From IMG/VR virus record IMGVR_UViG_3300004369_000011, positions 1 to 64,000 of that record: a stretch of DNA of 64,000 bases. One strand, 5' to 3'. Under the pieces are notes generated by a model that was given only the letters and a program-made list of their open reading frames with translations, was not told the DNA's origin and did not search any database. Of the stretch, positions 8,263-17,110 are shown in pieces. The position numbers and the translations under genes are program-made. The first letter of the stretch is position 1. Every line of letters starts with the position of its first letter. Source of the DNA: a virus.

Positions 8263-9141
8263 ATGACGATCAACTCTAACCAGTTACAAGTTGCCAAGAT
8301 TTATCCTGGTAACTACACCAACGTTCTTCGTTACTGGCACGAAGAAAAGACCGTTCAGTATGACAATGCGAACGGTGTTCCAACCACTCTTACCGGACAG
8401 CCTGTCGGCGGTCCTGTCGGTGTGGTGTTCCGTCCCGGCTGGATTGCTCAGCAGGCTATTGGTTATGTTGACCTGAGCTACCAAGCTCTGGGCACCAACA
8501 ACCAATTGGAGTACTACACCCAGCCTTATGGCTCGGGTCAGAATAGTGCTACTCAGCCTTTCCTGAACGCTAACGTCATCATTCCTTCACCTGATTTCCA
8601 CAAGGATATTCGGGCTGACATCACTGATGGCATCAAAGCTCCCGCTGGCGCTTTTGTTTACCGCGCTTCTCTCCGTCTTGACGGTGGTGATGTGGTCAGC
8701 AGCGGCGTGGCCGGCGGATCTGCTACTCCTCAACTGACTCTGGTTCCCGCTGTGGGTGCTGGTCTTCGTAACACAACCACGGTTGTTTCCGGTCAGTTCG
8801 GTGTGTCCTTGACAGGCGCTACTAGTCGAATTGCTAATGGTTCTACCGCTTCGGTAAACATTATCGATTCCAGTTCACTGTCTGCTCTGGGTGCTGAGAC
8901 TCAGTGGAAACTGTTCGCTACCTCCGATCTTGGCGGTGCGGCAGCTTCCGGTCTGGCGCAAGGTTCCGGCGTGTACGATCCTCGTGCCGGTGCGAACCGT
9001 TTGGCAGGTAAGAATAAGGCTCTCGCAATTTGCGAAGTTTGCTGGATTCTTCCTGACAAAGCTCCTGAGCGTTCCGATCTTGCCCTCCAACCCGGCGGCT
9101 TGATCGAGTCCAATGCCTTCACCTCAACTGTTCCTACCTGA
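8263..9141 (+). CDS. Abundant structural protein, 292 aa (decoration or tail)
   Basis: It begins 14 bases after the capsid stop with GAGG as ribosome-binding site. It shares the capsid gene's C-rich codon use, so it is probably made in large amounts. It contains VAGGSATPQLTLVPAVGAG and is rich in Gly, Ala and Ser without membrane segments. A head-decoration or major tail-tube role fits, but no family was recognised. A terminator with a UUCG tetraloop follows immediately and closes the capsid transcription unit. Confidence 0.7.
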   Translation: MTINSNQLQVAKIYPGNYTNVLRYWHEEKTVQYDNANGVPTTLTGQPVGGPVGVVFRPGWIAQQAIGYVDLSYQALGTNNQLEYYTQPYGSGQNSATQPFLNANVIIPSPDFHKDIRADITDGIKAPAGAFVYRASLRLDGGDVVSSGVAGGSATPQLTLVPAVGAGLRNTTTVVSGQFGVSLTGATSRIANGSTASVNIIDSSSLSALGAETQWKLFATSDLGGAAASGLAQGSGVYDPRAGANRLAGKNKALAICEVCWILPDKAPERSDLALQPGGLIESNAFTSTVPT

Positions 9142-9160
9142 TTTTTTCAGGAATTAACGA

Positions 9161-9189
9161 CCCCTTGCTTCGGTAAGGGGTTTTTTTTG
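9161..9189 (+). terminator. Rho-independent terminator with UUCG loop
   Basis: CCCCTTGC-TTCG-GTAAGGGG forms an 8-bp stem (one G-T pair) closed by the very stable C(UUCG)G tetraloop, followed by about eight T residues. It ends the capsid/decoration transcript. Confidence 0.92.
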
Positions 9190-9278
9190 TCTTGAAATAA
9201 AAATTTTGGCTTAATTTATGCAGCCTATTTTAATAATCAGAGGCATAGTTTAGAAGAAAAGTACGCTTCCTACTTTTT

Positions 9279-9542
9279 ATGTCAGATCGTGCACTGTCAG
9301 ATTTAAAACTTGCGCGTAAAGAATGCGCTCGGTGTGGGGCTACCTGGCTGAATGGCTGTCACCACTGGGCCACAGGTTGCGTGGGTAATGAGTTGGATCT
9401 TGCTTCTCTCGTTTGCAACGAAGTAAATGACCCAGAGTGTATAAATCCGAAGAAAGGAAGTACCGGAGGGGACACTTGGGCAAAACGTAGCGCTTTTATA
9501 GAAGAAGCGTTACACAAAGTTAAAGCTCAGTTCGAAGTGTAA
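9279..9542 (+). CDS. Small zinc-binding-type protein, 87 aa
   Basis: It contains CARCGATWLNGCHHWATGC and later CN and CINP, giving a dense set of Cys and His residues that could bind one or two zinc ions. The sequence ends in a helical, charged stretch. The style is that of small conserved cyanophage proteins of unknown function. A DNA-binding or structural zinc knuckle is possible. It lies alone between the capsid terminator and a convergent minus-strand gene. Confidence 0.65.
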   Translation: MSDRALSDLKLARKECARCGATWLNGCHHWATGCVGNELDLASLVCNEVNDPECINPKKGSTGGDTWAKRSAFIEEALHKVKAQFEV

Positions 9543-9552
9543 GCTTTTAAAA

Positions 9553-9996
9553 TTAAAAATTAAGTCCGCCCTCCGTTCCGTAGCGAGCGTAAGCCCCCGC
9601 GTGGGGCTCGGCAACGGCTTGACACTTTCTTAAAGCGGCTTGCATCTGCCCTTTGTAAAATTCAGTTGCTTTACCTTGCCCCGCTCTTCCAGCTAAATCG
9701 CGTAAATGTCTTTCTACATTCAACGCGGGAGCGCATCCCTGAATATCTCTGAGTTGTTGAGGGCCTACAGGGCCGCTAAATTCTGTAACTAAATCAATTA
9801 TTTGAGGAATAGCGTCTAATCCGCCTGTGGCTGCCGTGGCAGCTAGTCCTCCTCCACCCACGATTACAGCATTTTTTACGCGTTGCTCCAAACTAGGTTC
9901 TTTTGGATTAAAAAGCTCTGCTCCTACAGCAAAAGCGTCGCCTACGAGGGGCAAACCTCGACCAATTTGCCCTGCAATACGTCTTATGGGGGGCAT
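9553..9996 (-). CDS. Hypothetical protein, 147 aa
   Basis: No family recognised. The N-terminal third is hydrophobic and Gly/Ala-rich (VIVGGGGLAATAATGG around residues 45-60), perhaps a membrane-active segment. The C-terminal half is helical with two Cys. It is convergent with the zinc-protein gene and divergent from the HhH gene. Similar Gly/Ala hydrophobic patches occur in internal virion proteins that contact the host membrane, but this is a weak analogy. Confidence 0.6.
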   Translation of the reverse strand: MPPIRRIAGQIGRGLPLVGDAFAVGAELFNPKEPSLEQRVKNAVIVGGGGLAATAATGGLDAIPQIIDLVTEFSGPVGPQQLRDIQGCAPALNVERHLRDLAGRAGQGKATEFYKGQMQAALRKCQAVAEPHAGAYARYGTEGGLNF

Positions 9997-10073
9997 TATT
10001 TTTTGTTTCAGCTTTGTTGGCTCTATTCTACGGGTTTTTGGTCTAAAGTACTGTTCACATACTGTTCTTACGT

Positions 10074-10508
10074 ATGCCTGCGACTATCTACAAACCTAGC
10101 GGCGTAAAAGTCGAGGTCATCTCCACTCACGATGATGGTGAGTACTTTATGGTTCGGTCAAACACCACTGGGAAGGTGTTTTTTGCCCATAAGGACCAGC
10201 TTGATGCCAATGCAGAGGATAAAAGTGGCGAGTTTGGCGAAAAACCCGTGTCAAATCGCCGAAATCGGCGACAAGTTGCTGTGGTTAAGCCCCAAGTGCC
10301 TCTTGATAACCGTTTAAATTTAAATAATCTGACTGCGGAGGGCTTGACCCAAAGTCTTCCGGGTATCGGACTCAAAACAGCTCAAGAAATTGTTGATCTC
10401 AGGCAGTCACTGCCGGGTGAACGGTTTACAAAACTAGATCAGCTCAAATCAATTAAAAAAATTGAGTGGGACGAGGTGTTTGCGACTGGATCTGTGTATG
10501 TGGAATGA
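10074..10508 (+). CDS. Helix-hairpin-helix DNA-binding protein
   Basis: A 144-residue protein. The C-terminal half has NLNNLTAEGLTQSLPGIGLK followed by TAQEIVDLRQSLPGERFTKLD. This is a classic ComEA-type helix-hairpin-helix pair (LPGIGxxxAxxIxxxR) that binds DNA backbone without sequence specificity. The N-terminal half resembles a small beta-barrel (VEVISTHDDGEYFMVRS). Location among virion genes suggests a DNA-contacting virion or packaging accessory protein; the exact role is unknown. Confidence 0.75.
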   Translation: MPATIYKPSGVKVEVISTHDDGEYFMVRSNTTGKVFFAHKDQLDANAEDKSGEFGEKPVSNRRNRRQVAVVKPQVPLDNRLNLNNLTAEGLTQSLPGIGLKTAQEIVDLRQSLPGERFTKLDQLKSIKKIEWDEVFATGSVYVE

Positions 10509-10585
10509 ATTTAGAACTTCTGTATTAGTTCTCTAGAACTTTGAAGATTCGCGTAGAATAACTCTACGGACCGGTTAAAAGTGTC

Positions 10586-11206
10586 ATGTCCCAGTTGTCT
10601 ACACAAGAACTGGAGCAAATCCAGAGCTATCTAGCGCAACAGGGTGTCGTATTTCAACCTACGACAACAGACGCTACTAAGAGAGAGGTAATATACGCTG
10701 CAGTTAATCAGATAACCAGGAACCCTGCACAGGTTTTTGGTTATAAATTAGATGATTATAACTTTAGTCGTGTTGCATATCACTTGGGTTACAACATAGC
10801 AACTGTGCCCGCTGGGGACTACGCTAGGTTACTAGAAGCTTGTAGTAGCGTTCCGAGTGAGTTTTATTACGATAAAATTGTTCAACAAACAGAGCGTTGT
10901 GAAGATGCAGAGCGTCTTACAGAGCTTGCCACGGGTAGGGCTACCAGTCGTCAAGAAACCATTCTTGGGGACGTGTCACGTTCTATTAATATTCAAGACA
11001 AACGAGAAACAGCTCGCATTTGGCGAGAGAACTATCTGTACGAGTGTGATCGATTAGCACATATGCTTTATGTGCCTAATTATCGCGACCCCGTGGCCGC
11101 TCGGTACCGCTTTGAGAGATCTGGAGGTGAGTTCATACAAGCAATTCCTGGTCCGCCTGATGTATCACGATCCGATCGACTGTATTTCTATGCGAATTGG
11201 CGCTAA
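10586..11206 (+). CDS. Hypothetical protein, 206 aa
   Basis: No family recognised. Mostly helical and soluble, with no membrane segment; it begins MSQLSTQELEQIQSYLAQQG. A TAGAAT hexamer 26 bases upstream may be part of a promoter. It is followed closely by a large Ala/Gln-rich virion-type gene. A connector or tail-completion protein would fit the position. Confidence 0.65.
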   Translation: MSQLSTQELEQIQSYLAQQGVVFQPTTTDATKREVIYAAVNQITRNPAQVFGYKLDDYNFSRVAYHLGYNIATVPAGDYARLLEACSSVPSEFYYDKIVQQTERCEDAERLTELATGRATSRQETILGDVSRSINIQDKRETARIWRENYLYECDRLAHMLYVPNYRDPVAARYRFERSGGEFIQAIPGPPDVSRSDRLYFYANWR

Positions 11207-11237
11207 ACTCGGTGTAGGAAAATAGTTATTTACAGCC

Positions 11238-12836
11238 GTGTCGCCTAAAGCTGATCTCTTACGCGGAATTCTGGGTGCTGTTGAGCAGGGCGGTGACGTC
11301 TTAATGAATGTGCTGAGGGGTCTTCCTCGGCAAGACGCACAAGCTGTACGTCAAGTTTTGCAACAAGCTACCCCTAGCTCAGCTTCTGCCCGTCAGCTTT
11401 CCCTACCTCTTCGTGAGTCTGCTGGTTCTCGTACCCTGGCTCCTACCGCCACGCGGAGCGGTCGAGTAACTCCTGCAGATACTTCCGTAGGCGGGCGGAT
11501 GTATAACCCCAGTTCGGCTGCTAGTCCGCGCAATATGGAAACTGTTCGTCTTTCGCAGCAACCTCGCGCAGTTGATACTTTTAATCCCCTTACTCCCACT
11601 CCGCGTGGGCAGATGTCAATCGACGCGGCTCCCGTTCCCGCTTTTGGTGAAGGATTTAAATTCGGCCCTGCCCCTACAAACGCAGTTGTGCCTCTGAGTC
11701 CTCGCGCTGTGGAATTGGCTCAGGCCGATCCCGGTACTTTTAATTCGATTCGACAAATTGCCACTGACGCTGAGAATTACTATGGCATTCGTCAAGGAGG
11801 CCTGGTAAATGCTCTAGTCGAACCCGGCGGTACAGATGTTTTGCGCTATTTAGATGCGGGTGATGATCTGGCCTCTGCTGTGAGCAAAGCAAGAGGAGGT
11901 GCTCTTGCACCTACGGGTTCGGCAGATCTTATGACCCCTGGCGTAGATGTTAATGATTTAGGGTCTGTTGCTGGGCAAAGGCAGGCTATGCGAAATAGTG
12001 CTGCTGGAGTTCAAATGGGTGATTTAAGTCGAATGCTTGACCCTAAGATGCTGGCTCTTATGGGGGGCAGCGCTGCTGCAGGTCTTGCTTTAGGAAATAT
12101 AGGGAATATTGCTTCTTCCTTTAACGAAGGAGGCGGTGCTCCCGGCGCAGGCGAAACTCCTCTTCCTCAAGAGTTTCCTCAAGCTCCCGTTTTATTTCGA
12201 GACAATAGTGGGACCCCCCTAGGTGAGGAGTCCTCAGCTTACGAACCTCCTGCATACACTCGTTCTACTGGAGATCCAACGCAACCGGCTCCAGTAGTTA
12301 CCCGTGGCGATGAGCGCTCCAGTGCGCGTCGTCAAGCTCTTGCTCAGTATGCCCCCACGGAAGCTGCGATGGACAGGGCCTTAGAACCAAAAGACCCCAG
12401 TCAATATCGCAGTATTGAAGATTACTACAAAGCTAGGCAGGCTTACTCAAGCGCTCCCACTAAGCGTCAAGAGTTGGTTCAAGCCGCTCGGCAAATGGAA
12501 CAAGAGCAAGCAATGCAAGACAATTTGGCTTCCTGGGCAGATGCAAATCCCCAGCTCATGTATGAGTTACAACGGCGGCAAATGATTAATCCCGCTGCTA
12601 ACCAGCAAAGCGGGGATTCTGTAACCACAAGCCGCGTGGTCTCTCCTATGGGCTCGGACAACACAGCTAACGCCGTGGGTAATTCAATCGCTGCAGGAGA
12701 AACTGCAACTCAACCTAGTCAAGGTGCGTTTGAAATGATGGATGCTACTCGGCCTATGGAGCAACCTGAGTTACAACGCGTACAAGATTTTATCTCTCGT
12801 ATGGCACCACGCAGTCGTGCTTACGGCGGTTATTGA
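11238..12836 (+). CDS. Probable internal virion protein, 532 aa
   Basis: GTG start after a short gap. The sequence is low in complexity, rich in Ala, Pro, Gln and Ser. It has one Gly/Ala-rich hydrophobic stretch around residues 270-290 (LMGGSAAAGLALGNIGNIAS) that could cross or insert in a membrane. In short-tailed phages, large disordered proteins with such a segment are ejected with the DNA. The call rests on composition and location only. Confidence 0.6.
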   Translation: MSPKADLLRGILGAVEQGGDVLMNVLRGLPRQDAQAVRQVLQQATPSSASARQLSLPLRESAGSRTLAPTATRSGRVTPADTSVGGRMYNPSSAASPRNMETVRLSQQPRAVDTFNPLTPTPRGQMSIDAAPVPAFGEGFKFGPAPTNAVVPLSPRAVELAQADPGTFNSIRQIATDAENYYGIRQGGLVNALVEPGGTDVLRYLDAGDDLASAVSKARGGALAPTGSADLMTPGVDVNDLGSVAGQRQAMRNSAAGVQMGDLSRMLDPKMLALMGGSAAAGLALGNIGNIASSFNEGGGAPGAGETPLPQEFPQAPVLFRDNSGTPLGEESSAYEPPAYTRSTGDPTQPAPVVTRGDERSSARRQALAQYAPTEAAMDRALEPKDPSQYRSIEDYYKARQAYSSAPTKRQELVQAARQMEQEQAMQDNLASWADANPQLMYELQRRQMINPAANQQSGDSVTTSRVVSPMGSDNTANAVGNSIAAGETATQPSQGAFEMMDATRPMEQPELQRVQDFISRMAPRSRAYGGY

Positions 12837-12864
12837 TAGTAAACTAGTTTATCGGAACAAACGT

Positions 12865-13389
12865 ATGTCTTACAGCGGTTTTCCTACGGGATTTTCTTTA
12901 GAGTCCGTCATTGGAAACATTGATCCCTATGTCTCTTCGCTGGACCCCAAGGGAGCAATGGGTGTAGGGGAGTTTGCTCCTATGGACGACGGGTTCTTTA
13001 GTGGACCCTATTCCACTGCTTATGATCCGGAAGGAGGTAGGGGCAACTCATTTATTCGAGACCTCGGAAATTTTGCCGAGGAAATAACTCCAATTTTAGG
13101 AGGAACCGACGATATCATTAGGGCCATTAAAGGGATGCCCCGACGGGCAAACCGTTTTGCCGGTGAAGGCTTAGGAGGCTATTTTGATCGTCAACGTGGA
13201 ATGAGGGAGATAGCCCAAGAAGCTTTTAGGCCTTCACGCCCTGTTCAATCAGAAGCAGAAAATATTTCACAAGATTTGCAAATTGCTCTTCCGGAAAGAA
13301 TGGCTGAAATTTTTCGTAGAGGTCTGGGTTTAGGCACAGAGACGAAACAAGGGCCTACTCGCTTACCGGTGATTCCCTTCCGCGATTGA
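12865..13389 (+). CDS. Hypothetical virion-region protein, 174 aa
   Basis: I place the start at the ATG at 12865, not the earlier frame opening at 12742, because the upstream part overlaps the previous gene and does not look coding. The protein begins MSYSGFPTGFSLESVIG, is Gly/Pro-rich in the first half and helical with Arg near the end. Small, unrecognised, and in series with the structural genes. Confidence 0.6.
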   Translation: MSYSGFPTGFSLESVIGNIDPYVSSLDPKGAMGVGEFAPMDDGFFSGPYSTAYDPEGGRGNSFIRDLGNFAEEITPILGGTDDIIRAIKGMPRRANRFAGEGLGGYFDRQRGMREIAQEAFRPSRPVQSEAENISQDLQIALPERMAEIFRRGLGLGTETKQGPTRLPVIPFRD

Positions 13390-13483
13390 AGCTCAGGAGC
13401 CAGTAATTTCCCGCGTGGTTTGCAGTAGAATTTCTTTAATTCCCTAGCAGGCTAAAACCGAAAGGTTATAAAGCCAAGACGTA

Positions 13484-14038
13484 GTGGCGAGCACTTCGAC
13501 CAACAAGTCCCCCCTCATGGTGGACCGCCCTTTTCTTCGGGGCGCACGACTTACTAGCGCCACTTCTATTGTTGATTCGTCCAATCCTAGTTTTGGTGAT
13601 TTAGTTCAATTAGTTCGTGTAGGGGATATTCCTTCGGAAGATGGGGCTTTAGTCGAAGATCTTTTTGTTGTTTCCAACGAAGGTTACCCAAATAATAGTG
13701 GAGTCCGCTCGGCTGCTTTTGGAGTTTACGTTTATGCTCCTAATCAAGCAGCTCCTTCTACGTCGGCTTCCTTGATGATTGGGAAGTTCGAGGTTGGTTT
13801 ATCCGGAGATACGGAAGGTCTCATTCAACGTGTTGAGCTGCCTGCGATGGTTGCTCCCACCCCCCAAACAGGTGATACCAACCTTGTTCGTCCTATTGAA
13901 ATTGGTAAAGCAGAAGGTCTTTATTTAGAAAAAGGCTACATTCTCTGCGTTGGCTACTTAGGTAACGGACCTGCTTCTGTTTCTGGTGGTTTAAGCCCCT
14001 CGGGTATTACGATCGCGGCTCAAGGTGGTTTTTATTAA
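13484..14038 (+). CDS. Probable structural protein, 184 aa
   Basis: GTG start. Beta-rich sequence with repeated V/L-x-V patterns and small residues (LVQLVRVGDIPSEDGALVED), no membrane segment, ending IAAQGGFY. A TAGAAT hexamer lies 52 bases upstream. The next gene follows after 3 bases and is probably cotranslated. It could be a tail or fibre-adaptor protein; no family recognised. Confidence 0.65.
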   Translation: MASTSTNKSPLMVDRPFLRGARLTSATSIVDSSNPSFGDLVQLVRVGDIPSEDGALVEDLFVVSNEGYPNNSGVRSAAFGVYVYAPNQAAPSTSASLMIGKFEVGLSGDTEGLIQRVELPAMVAPTPQTGDTNLVRPIEIGKAEGLYLEKGYILCVGYLGNGPASVSGGLSPSGITIAAQGGFY

Positions 14039-14041
14039 TCC

Positions 14042-15589
14042 GTGGCTAAAAAACGAGGCGCAGATAACTTTTCGCCTAATGGTCCAAGACCACTTGGTCC
14101 TTTTAAACCTATTTCAAAACTTGTTGGATCTGATAAAAAATCTCAATTTTTACGTCCGTTACCTTTTAACCGTAAATTTAGACCAGTAACCAGTACAAAA
14201 GACTATAGCAACAGTGTCGTAAGTGAGTACAACTATGCTTCTCTCTGGTCACGTTGGCGCCGTGGCTATGAACTTAGCATGTACGCACAAAACGCATACG
14301 GTGGTTTAGTCTACTCTTCTTTTAAATATTATGCCTCTGGTACGGCTGGTGTAGGTGGTTTTATTCCTGGTTTATTTTTTGCTTACCCATCACAGCGTAG
14401 TGATATGCGAATGCACATGGTGGGTATTCGTCCACGGGATACATTTAACTTTTTGGATTTTGGTATTTCAGTTCAATCTGTTACTCAATACGATTCAACT
14501 ACGTTTGCAGTTGTTTTAAGCCAGCGGTTTGGCGCTCCTATTTCATTTTTTACTGGAGAAATACTGTCCAATAGATTTAACGCTGACGGTACGGATAAAT
14601 TGGTTGGGTACAACAACTACACCGTTACAGCCGTGGGTTTTAACGGGGTAATCACAACTCCTAGCATTAATCCAGATTTTAATACCTTATTTTTGTCAGT
14701 TACTGACGATAAGAGTTGGTTTGTAGATAACTCAGGTGATTTAGTTATACCGGCTACAGGGCCTCCTTTAGCGGGGGAGTTTTTAACAACAGAAGTTAGA
14801 ATTCAGTGTTCTTGTCAAGATTTTTTAAGTCGAGAAAGTTTTAATTTTTATAATCTTTCTCTAAAACAAAAGTATCCCTATACAAATATATTAAACATTG
14901 ATCCTGGTTTTTTTGACGCCGGTTCTACCGCTTCTGAACGAATTAGTCCTTCAATGGACTATCCGGGTTACGCTAGAACTTTTGGTTTTGTTTACTTAAA
15001 TAAAGTTTATACAATTCCTCCTAAGGCCGACCTACTAGCTAATTACTCTGATCCCTCTTTATTTTATTTCCAACCTAGATGGTGTAAGCATATATACGCT
15101 GCCTATTGGGATATGCAACGTAGATTTGATTTATTTAGCGTAACTAATTTTCGCTTGTATCAGCCCAATGATGAGCCGATGGACGAATATTATCGCGAAA
15201 AATTTGAAGTTGAGCTAGAAAAACAAACTACTTTCTTAAAACGAGAGGAAGATCTTGTTTGGTGGTTACGGTACAGTCCTTCTCTTGGCGGACTACCAAA
15301 GCATCTTATGTATTCTGATAAGTACAATATGATTGCTAAAACACTAAATTTTGGTCAATTAGATGACATAACTGAGCTTCAAGATACAAATTTTGAACTT
15401 TTTACTATAGATCAGTTTAATCCTTTGTCTCCTGGTAGTTTTCCGAGAGAAATTTATGACGGGGGGAGTTACGCTAATGGAGTACGTATTTCTAGTTCAT
15501 CGAACGTTTTGGATGGTGGCCAGTATAGTAATGGTGTTCCTTTACCGCCAAGCGGTCCCCCTACTTTTATAAACGGAGGCACTTATTAG
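14042..15589 (+). CDS. Large tail/structural protein, 515 aa
   Basis: GTG start three bases after the preceding stop. It is rich in Phe, Tyr and Ser (aromatic and beta-heavy). The middle has paired Cys (CSCQD), and the C-terminus holds repeated GGSYANGV / GGQYSNGV / NGGTY segments. The short Gly-Asn-Tyr repeats at the end look like fibre or adhesin tips. Its third codon positions are more A/T-rich than those of the capsid gene. Probably a tail nozzle, knob or adaptor protein. Confidence 0.65.
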   Translation: MAKKRGADNFSPNGPRPLGPFKPISKLVGSDKKSQFLRPLPFNRKFRPVTSTKDYSNSVVSEYNYASLWSRWRRGYELSMYAQNAYGGLVYSSFKYYASGTAGVGGFIPGLFFAYPSQRSDMRMHMVGIRPRDTFNFLDFGISVQSVTQYDSTTFAVVLSQRFGAPISFFTGEILSNRFNADGTDKLVGYNNYTVTAVGFNGVITTPSINPDFNTLFLSVTDDKSWFVDNSGDLVIPATGPPLAGEFLTTEVRIQCSCQDFLSRESFNFYNLSLKQKYPYTNILNIDPGFFDAGSTASERISPSMDYPGYARTFGFVYLNKVYTIPPKADLLANYSDPSLFYFQPRWCKHIYAAYWDMQRRFDLFSVTNFRLYQPNDEPMDEYYREKFEVELEKQTTFLKREEDLVWWLRYSPSLGGLPKHLMYSDKYNMIAKTLNFGQLDDITELQDTNFELFTIDQFNPLSPGSFPREIYDGGSYANGVRISSSSNVLDGGQYSNGVPLPPSGPPTFINGGTY

Positions 15590-15590
15590 T

Positions 15591-16169
15591 ATGACATCAA
15601 TTCCGGTAACTTCTCTTTTATTGAGATCTGGTAATGCTTCAGATAGACCTAGTGGCAATAGTTTCGTTAACGGAGAGCTTGCTATTAATTTTGGCGCCGC
15701 CGATCCAGGACTTTATTTTGAAGATTCTGCTGGAGGCGTAATCAAAGTCGGCCCTTCCACTTATGGAGTGAACCCTCCCAATGCAACTCCCGTAGGTTTA
15801 GCAGGTAATTCACCAGGCGAAATCTGGACGGACTCCACTACCTCTGCCTATTATCTAAAAGTCTGGAACGGCACAGCGTGGCAGAAGATTGGTGCCGCTT
15901 TTGCTGACAATGCTCTGCAAGCCAGCGTAACAATAGCCTCTGGTGCTTTATTTGCTAACTCAGCTCTAGTTGCTTCAGGTGCTTTATTTGCTAACTCAGC
16001 TCTAGTTGCTTCAGGTGTCTTAACTGCTACCGGAGTAGCTTGTGCTGATATTTATACAGGAACTTTAACCGGTACTGCACCTAGTGGATCTCTTCGGTAT
16101 AAAACCGATGACACTAGCAGCCCTAGCGGTCTTTATGTTGCTTTTGCCGGAGGCTGGGCGCTAACTTAA
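15591..16169 (+). CDS. Fibre-type structural protein, 192 aa
   Basis: It begins MTSIPVTSLLLRSGNASDRP and includes GELAINFGAADPGLYFED, an arrangement seen in cyanophage fibre or tail proteins that start with a short beta module. The middle holds ASGALFANSALV repeated twice exactly, and the end has SLRYKTDDTSSPSGLYVA. The exact repeat comes from a 36-bp tandem duplication. The ASG-containing repeat resembles the units of the two giant fibres downstream. Confidence 0.7.
   Translation: MTSIPVTSLLLRSGNASDRPSGNSFVNGELAINFGAADPGLYFEDSAGGVIKVGPSTYGVNPPNATPVGLAGNSPGEIWTDSTTSAYYLKVWNGTAWQKIGAAFADNALQASVTIASGALFANSALVASGALFANSALVASGVLTATGVACADIYTGTLTGTAPSGSLRYKTDDTSSPSGLYVAFAGGWALT
15945..16016 (+). 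repeat. Perfect 36-bp tandem duplication inside a fibre gene
   Basis: Two identical adjacent 36-bp copies (15945-15980 and 15981-16016), each coding for ALFANSALVASG. Perfect identity suggests recent slippage or unequal recombination and a way to vary fibre length. Confidence 0.9.
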
Positions 16170-16714
16170 ATAGCGCTCCCTTTGCGCAGAGTGGCCTTAA
16201 GCATCCAAGCGGATTTGAAGTAGTGCCCAAGTATTGTGGCTACTTCGTTTTCGACATCTGGTGCTCCAATTTCTCGCGCCATATTCACAACTTCTTTACC
16301 CATAAGCCCCGCAGTCTCAAGATTTTTTGTGTAGGTAGTCAGGCCTTCGGTGGCGTCATAAGATTTGACATGTTTAAATTCTTTACACATCCCCAGTAAA
16401 CCTTTTTGACACATCGGGAGCAGGAAGTCCATGCTCCTAACAAGTTCACTTAATACATCGAAATCAGCAATGTGCTGTTCGTACTGTTTTCCGAGGAATT
16501 TATGGACAGACAGAAATAGAGGTGTTTCTAGATTTAGGTGGAGTAGATGTGCTTGCGTATTTAAGTGGTAGGTAAAAGACGCGTAACTGACGAGTTTGTA
16601 AACGAGGTTTTCGACAGTCGCTTCTTTTACCATTACAACCTCCTCTGTAATTACTTCTTCCCTCGGAGCTTCGGCTGCTGCTTGGAAGATTTGCTGCAAA
16701 GTAGAGGAGGTCAT
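16166..16714 (-). CDS. Dps-like ferritin
   Basis: A 182-residue helical protein. Residues His59, His71, Asp86 and Glu90 reproduce exactly the spacing of E. coli Dps ferroxidase residues His51, His63, Asp78 and Glu82. The text around them (HLNLETPLFLSVH, DVLSE) matches helices A and B of the Dps fold, and the end (YFKSAWMLKATL) matches the last Dps helix. The residue at the Dps Asp67 position is Gly75. Dps proteins form 12-mers that oxidise iron with peroxide and can coat DNA. It is the second gene of a two-gene minus-strand cassette with an HTH protein, set inside the plus-strand virion block. It could protect the phage genome or host from oxidative damage. Confidence 0.75.
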   Translation of the reverse strand: MTSSTLQQIFQAAAEAPREEVITEEVVMVKEATVENLVYKLVSYASFTYHLNTQAHLLHLNLETPLFLSVHKFLGKQYEQHIADFDVLSELVRSMDFLLPMCQKGLLGMCKEFKHVKSYDATEGLTTYTKNLETAGLMGKEVVNMAREIGAPDVENEVATILGHYFKSAWMLKATLRKGSAI

Positions 16715-16723
16715 CTAACCGTA

Positions 16724-16978
16724 CTAGTAACCGCAGACTGCGGGAGTCTCTTCCAGTTTAGTCTCTTCCTCATCTCCTTTCAAATAATTTTGAAGAGACT
16801 CTTGGTTGATGCGGTATAAAGATTTAGCTCCGTTTGGTTGCAGATTGACAAAAGTTGCTTTCGGCCATCCGCCAAGTTGATTCGATTCGGTTAGGGCGAT
16901 CCGCTTGCGCACAAAGCCTGCAGAACAGTTCAGCAGCTCAGCGGTCTGAGCAATGGTAAGAAGCTTCGCGGGTTCCAT
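16724..16978 (-). CDS. Excisionase/MerR-type HTH protein
   Basis: 84 residues from the ATG at 16978 (an earlier in-frame ATG at 17002 is possible). LLTIAQTAELLNCSAGFVRK is a typical winged helix-turn-helix of the excisionase/HTH_17 type, followed by a wing and an acidic tail. It ends 9 bases before the Dps-like gene, so the two form one operon and this protein may regulate it. It diverges from the gene at 17111, with a promoter region between. Confidence 0.75.
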   Translation of the reverse strand: MEPAKLLTIAQTAELLNCSAGFVRKRIALTESNQLGGWPKATFVNLQPNGAKSLYRINQESLQNYLKGDEEETKLEETPAVCGY

Positions 16979-17110
16979 GAAATACAGGTGTTGAATAAAC
17001 ACAACGTAAGAAGATTAGCAGGGATTTGCGTTAAATGACTGCGTGAGTTTTTCTTACGGCGTTTCTTTAGGTTTGGGTTTAGTATCATAAGACAAGAGTC
17101 AAGGCACCCC

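Noticed and set aside
7301-8263. 320-residue open frame antisense to the major capsid gene
   Set aside because: It mirrors the C-rich third codon positions of the highly expressed capsid gene, has no ribosome-binding site and no recognisable domain; the capsid call explains the sequence.
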